This document shows positions 59,298-64,000 of a stretch of 64,000 bases of DNA, piece after piece. The position numbers were made by a program, and so were the translations under genes. Position 1 is the first letter of the stretch. The number at the start of each line of letters is the position of its first letter. Below the pieces are notes generated by a model, which was not told where the DNA came from, searched no databases, and saw only the letters and a program-made list of their open reading frames with translations. The stretch comes from Nissolia schottii (taxonomy: Eukaryota > Streptophyta > Magnoliopsida > Fabales > Fabaceae): contig QANU01106956.1 in NCBI GenBank assembly GCA_003254905.1, forward strand, positions 2,705-66,704, given 5' to 3'.

Positions 59298-60409
59298 ATG
59301 GCTGCTTCATCAACAGCATTACCATCATCACTCATCCTAGGAAGAAGAACCCCATCAATTAACTCGCTGCCGTTCTTTCAAAGTGGTTACTTGAACAGGT
59401 CAACAGCTTACAAGAAGAAGAAGAGAGTTTCCTTCACTGTCCAAGCAGCCAAGCCCCCTGCCGGTGTATGGACTTCTTCATCTTGCTCTTAATTTTGCCA
59501 AGTAACCGTTACGGTTCTGCGGCCGGTAACGGTTACTTGACAAAATTGCTACATTCTTAAATCAATGTATTTATTTAAGAATTAATCAATTTTATCGGGT
59601 CAGAGTTATTGTGAATAGGAGGGAGTAATTTTCTTTTCCTTTTTTTTTTCTTCTTCTTTTGTGTTTTCTTTTACGTTGTTTTCTTTCCATAAATTTTGTT
59701 CATTACGAGAAGTTGGTTGCGTTTCTTAATTTCTTCAGGTGGAATTTCCAAAAGTACAGCCACAATTTAAGGCTCCGTTTCTTGGGTTCACGAAGACAGC
59801 AGAAGTATGGAACTCTAGAGCTTGTATGATTGGACTCATTGGAGTATTCATTGTAGAAGCTGTGAGTATTATTGCGTGTTCCATTTTTAACCACCACAGG
59901 TTTTACTCTCACGTATATAATATTTGATAGGGTTTTAAAGGTTTTGAAAAGTAAAATCATCTCGTGGTTTTTGAAGTTGTTAAATTTGGCTCAAATTAGT
60001 CCGTGAAAGGATTTAACTCGATCAATGTCGAAGGAGTAACTTGACCAAATTTTTACAACTTCAAAACCACGAGGTGCAATCGTGACTAGCAATGCTATCC
60101 CTATGAATTAAAGTAAAGGACTCTGATTTTAAATTGACAAAAGTGGGTCTGCAAGTGGAAGAAGACTTCTTCGCAAAGGAATGGATCTTCCACTTCCATT
60201 GGTATTGGAAATTGAATTTATGAGAAGGGAGATTTTCTCTCCACTTGGACATTTTTACCTTTTAACTCCACCCACTCGTCTGCATACAATATTCCTAAAG
60301 CATTTCTACTAAGTTGGGTGTTTTGTTGTACATTTTGCAGATAATAAACAAGGGAGTACTTCAGGTCATTGGAGTTGAAGTTGGGAAAGGCCTTAATCTT
60401 CCTCTTTGA
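59298..60409 (+). CDS. OHP1: OHP1, chloroplast one-helix LHC-like protein
   Basis: Three exons, 59298-59465, 59739-59861 and 60341-60409, give 119 residues. The first 50 or so are a Ser- and Lys-rich chloroplast transit peptide, ending near KRVSFTVQAAKPPAG. The mature part has the OHP1 signature FPKVQPQFKAPFLGFTKTAE and one transmembrane helix with the chlorophyll-binding LHC motif Glu78, Asn81, Arg83, Met86, Gly88 (EVWNSRACMIGLIG). It ends IGVEVGKGLNLPL. OHP1 resembles cyanobacterial high-light-inducible proteins. In thylakoids it forms a complex with OHP2 and HCF244 needed to make and protect the photosystem II reaction centre. Length and intron positions fit the family. Both introns hold inverted repeats. 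Confidence 0.96.
59491..59547. repeat. Near-perfect hairpin in OHP1 intron 1
   Basis: The arms AATTTTGCCAAGTAACCGTT and inverted AATTTTGTCAAGTAACCGTT, continuing to ACGG/ACCGG, pair over about 24 bases around a short loop. It starts 26 bases after the 5' splice site. Confidence 0.85.
59951..60085. mobile_element. Small MITE-like inverted repeat in OHP1 intron 2
   Basis: The arms CTCGTGGTTTTTGAAGTTGT and inverted CTCGTGGTTTTGAAGTTGTA, continuing into AAATTTGG, pair over about 45 bases; the loop is about 40 bases. It is 135 bases long and noncoding. Confidence 0.7.
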
Positions 60410-61082
60410 ACACCCGTGTGATGCCATTGTCACACAGTCAATTATAACTTTTTTCAGAAGAAATATGTACTAAAAGAATTAAATTTCATATTACTGGGTC
60501 ACGCGAGCGACAGCCATTTCTGTAATCTAGAATCTGTTTTGATGTAAATCACTGGGTCGCGCAGTCAATTCTTGGGTTGGCTTAAGTAATGGAATGTCAT
60601 TGGAACTCGATAAACTATTAGTCGTTAATTGAATTCTTTAATATCGTGAATTACTTAATTTGACTAAGATAAATAAATTCAAATCATCTAAATAACATCT
60701 TTATTCAACAATCAACATTAGGCCAAAGAAAGAAACTCGACAGTATAAAATATTGTAAATATGAAAATCATGCAATTTTGGTCGTCTTCTTACCCATTCA
60801 GTGAAATATTTACTACATAAAATTCTAATGATTACCACGAATCACACCTCAGAAATTACAAGGAAAACACCCGTTCGATCTCTAGCCAAAGAATGACCTT
60901 AAAAGTCATGTCACCTCATTTGTTATATATATGCCAAGCCTACCAAATGTCACACACTAACTCTAAGATACCATAGTATTTGCCGATATGTCAGGTAAAC
61001 TACAGGCAACAATATGTGATTAGTCCACATTCTTGTCATGCATTGGAGTCAACCTGTAGCAGCAAGACAAGCAGAAATCAAT
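60410..61082. other. Convergent 3' region between OHP1 and the TPR gene
   Basis: Holds both 3' UTRs (OHP1 plus, TPR gene minus). The phrase ACTGGGTC followed by CGCG or CGCA occurs twice (60494, 60550). No gene is seen. Confidence 0.4.
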
Positions 61083-63933
61083 TTACAGAAGCCTGCTAAT
61101 TCGAGCATCTATGACCGAAGATTTATTAGATTCTGTATCTCCAAGGGCCTCGGCCAGAGACAGCCTGCGGTTTCTCCATATAGCCTCGGCTTCCTTCTTC
61201 ATCTTCTCTCCTTCATCCTTGCGATTTTCTTGGACACCAAGTACCTCCGCATATGCACCTACAATATAGTCAAATCACATGATGCCAACAAAATACAAAG
61301 CATTGAATTTTAAATCTTTTCATTTATTATACAGCATCAAAATCTGAACGAATGCAGTCATCTATACTGCATGAAAATCTTAGGCCAGCCTGCCATATAT
61401 CGGCAATCCATTCAACATTAAACATGCATAACGTTGTGTGAGTGAAGTTGAATTCTTTTCCACATCAACTGTGCATATGGTAGCAACACCTACCTAAAAA
61501 CTTATCCTATACCACACTTATCCTATACCACCAAGTTACAAACAATAATACACGCATGTGTAAAACTATAGCTACAATAATTTGTTACCAATAGGTGGAC
61601 ACCACACTCATGATAGCAATTAGAGAAATTCCGCAAAATTTAAAAAAATCATTAGTTTATTGGTACATTCTGAGAGGCAAGGATAGAATTGGTATGAGAT
61701 CAATAGAAAGAAAGTTACATATGATGCTGCATTTTTGTATATTTCTGATGGATTCTTGATCAGTGTGATCACCAAAATTTACAGGTATATTAGAAAGAAC
61801 TTCAAGAGGCACTATCCTCCTCTCCTCACTCTACGGTATTCACCCACTCCCTATTACTCTCTCATTTCAGCCATATGGCTAACAATTTCCTAACTCATGC
61901 ATGATGCATGTGATGCCTAGTAGTTAGTGTGCACTACTTGAGTATTGGTGTGTGTACAACCGGGTGTGTGTACAACCGGGCCCATCCCCCCTTTTATTCT
62001 TCCTAACATAAACCTGTTTGATGACTGGGCTCCTATCACATATAAGTTGCAAAAAAACACAGTCAATTCTCTTGTACTAAAGTTGTCACTGCTTGATAAG
62101 GTTGTCCCATTATGAATTATAGCATATTGAAGAATAGCATATAAAAGAATTTGCCATACCTCTTGCGAGAGCTGCTATATCACCTCTATCTATCAATGGT
62201 GCAGAACCTACACACGAAACTTCGGTTTCAATATCTTTTCATTATGAGAAAGAGTACTACTGACATTGCACGGACATGTTGACGTCAAAATGGAACACTA
62301 TCATTACCTTCAGACTCAGTTTCCATTGGTGGAACCTTCAAGATATCTATCACTCTTCTGAAGAGACCCTGTCAATAATTTCCCTATTACAATTACTATT
62401 TGAATTGCAATGAACTCTTGGTGACAAACTAGACATCCAAAGGAAGTGAAGCAATGTTAAACAATTCAAGCAAAATGTAAGTTATTTAAGTTGGGAGACT
62501 AATAGCATGTTCCTTTTAGATTTCGAGTCTCAACCATGATTATGGCAAAATTTTGCCCGTTAGCTTTTACCCAAACTATGGTTTTAGGGTTCCAAAAACT
62601 AAACCAAACATGCCATAAACTAGTCAGGGAAGTTACATGTCTACATTGAAATTTGTATCCCCAGTTATCTTCAAATACTTAGAACTTTTTTCACTGCTAC
62701 TAGCATGCAACAAGCCAAAGACAGGTCAATCAATTTATTATCCACATCTGCGCATGAGCAAGTTAATGTTTGATCAATTGAATAAAGCTAGAACAAATAT
62801 AATTCAGTTTTTATGTTTGATAGCACCAAAAGTTTGAGCATGAAAGCTAAACTATATTCAAAATCACTAGAAACATCTTAGTACTTATCTGCTTTTCTTT
62901 TTTAATTTTTGGGAAAATAAGATGATAACAAAAAATGTGGCTTCCTAGAAATTAAAGTAATTCAAATTCAATAGTTAATATTCAGCAATTAGAGAGTTCT
63001 AACCTCTTGAATCAACAGTGAGCTTGAACGCTCCTCCATTGCTTTACGCCTATACATAAGTGCTATGCTTGTTAAGACAACACCCACCTTGGGATGTTGA
63101 GCCCCTTCACCAAAATGACAGAGCCGCAATATGTTAGTATCAAAACATGCTGTCACCACGCTCAGTTAAAAGTGCTATATGAATTTGTAAATTGAGTTTA
63201 GGTAACAGGTCAAAAGAATAGATAAGTCACCATAGGTTTCCTCTGCCAATTGTAATGCCCTTGTCAAAGACTGCTCTGCATTACCATAGTTACTAAAAGA
63301 ACAGTTATTAGTGATATGTCACCTTTGAGAACATAACAATGAAGGTTGTAGTATGGCTAAGTAAAACCAAATGAAAAACAGTAAGCATACCCCAAATATG
63401 ATTCAAGCTGCCCTAAAGCACACAAGGCCCCCAACATTAAACCCTCCAAGTTCATGTTACCACCTCCTAAGTAAGGATTGCCGTATTCTTTTATATTAGT
63501 AGCTCCTTGTATGACACTTCGGTAAACCTCTTTTGCCATTGAATAGTTCTGTTTGGTGTATAGGAATTCCCCATATGATAGAGCAGCAGTACCTATACAA
63601 CCAACCATCAATTTGGAGTAGAAGACCGCCTGCTACATGCTACAGATCAGATGAAAGGAAACATACCATCGCATAGCTTGTCACGGAGAGATTTGTCAAA
63701 GAACGCTTCAGCTGCACCAAGCACAAAATAAGCACTCATCAAGAATCACAGCAATGAACAAATTAGACCCTTATAGCACTACCTGATTCAGTGTTTCCAT
63801 TGACAAGTTCAATCAGCCCTTTTAGAGCTTTAGCACGAATAGTTAGAGCCTTTAAATCATTATCATTACATCCCGTTTCCTTTTTCTCCACAAGCTCTAC
63901 GCATTTATCAGCTACCGCCGATGCCAAATCATC
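61083..63933 (-). CDS. Tetratricopeptide-repeat protein, last eight exons (partial)
   Basis: Eight exons join in frame on the minus strand: 63933-63783, 63711-63667, 63592-63391, 63292-63231, 63104-63004, 62368-62308, 62207-62160 and 61258-61083 (TAA at 61085-61083). They encode the C-terminal 281 residues; the 5' exons lie outside the window. Helical pairs of TPR type are visible, such as SYGEFLYTKQNYSMAKEVYR, GALCALGQLESYLGNYGNAE with QSLTRALQLAEETYG, and KVGVVLTSIALMYRRKAMEE. This pattern resembles plant kinesin-light-chain/nephrocystin-type TPR proteins, which act as binding scaffolds. No enzyme domain is seen. The C-terminus is charged (KDEGEKMKKEAEAIWRNRRL). Exact orthology and compartment cannot be given without the N-terminus. 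Confidence 0.86.
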
Positions 63934-64000
63934 CTATATAGCAAAATTTTCTCTAAATAAATATGACCTGTACCACCATAATAACAAATATTTTTTACAA

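Noticed and set aside
1..64000. CRISPR array, bacterial operon, riboswitch or ribosomal RNA genes
   Set aside because: Nothing of this kind is present. Clustered palindromes here are within LTRs and lack regular spacers, and the genes are eukaryotic with introns.

Overview
This is a plant nuclear window, almost certainly a eudicot. It has intron-rich GT-AG genes with AT-rich introns, a chloroplast-targeted one-helix LHC-like protein, a plant-specific DUF3475/DUF668 protein, and many degraded plant transposons (CACTA, Ty1/copia, Ty3/gypsy, PMD-bearing and MITE classes). Some repeat and gene features look legume-like, but I cannot name the species.

Seven real genes are supported. From left to right they are: a single-exon DUF3475/DUF668 (PSK SIMULATOR-like) gene (minus, 32-1489); a seven-exon ESF2/ABT1-type pre-rRNA processing gene (plus, 10408-13335); the first exon of a DUF604 glycosyltransferase-like gene (minus, 27944-28750) whose second exon is missing; a SUPERMAN-type single C2H2 zinc finger with an EAR motif (minus, 44281-45021); the SMC5/6 subunit gene NSE1 in six exons (minus, 48333-53516); OHP1 in three exons (plus, 59298-60409); and the last eight exons of a TPR-protein gene running off the right edge (minus, 61083-63933). 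They are functionally unrelated and separately transcribed, so there is no cluster or operon.

The rest is mostly mobile DNA. A ruined CACTA element occupies 2.25-4.85 kb and old LTR-like sequence 5.6-7.7 kb. A 5'-truncated, multiply broken copia element lies at 13.9-17.7 kb, with an AT microsatellite expanded just before its reverse-transcriptase YVDD motif. A Mutator-type MITE (18.5-18.9 kb), a hAT-type MITE (21.3-21.6 kb) and a 2.7 kb solo LTR (21.75-24.49 kb) all have recognisable target duplications. Athila-like gypsy pieces lie at 30.4-32.6 and 46.1-47.4 kb. At 34.0-39.8 kb two nested inverted-repeat structures enclose a plant-mobile-domain (PMD) pseudogene. Further MITE-like inverted repeats lie at 9.3, 13.6, 28.9, 40.8, 41.1, 41.7, 55.8 and 60.0 kb.

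Assembly quality matters here. There are five isolated single Ns (18115, 24744, 27512, 28748, 54005) and one run of 109 Ns (40630-40738). The N at 24744 separates two apparently identical 2288-base copies, so it looks like an unmerged contig overlap rather than a real duplication. The single Ns therefore probably mark contig joins. The orphan glycosyltransferase exon sits on a piece of only 1235 bases between two of them.
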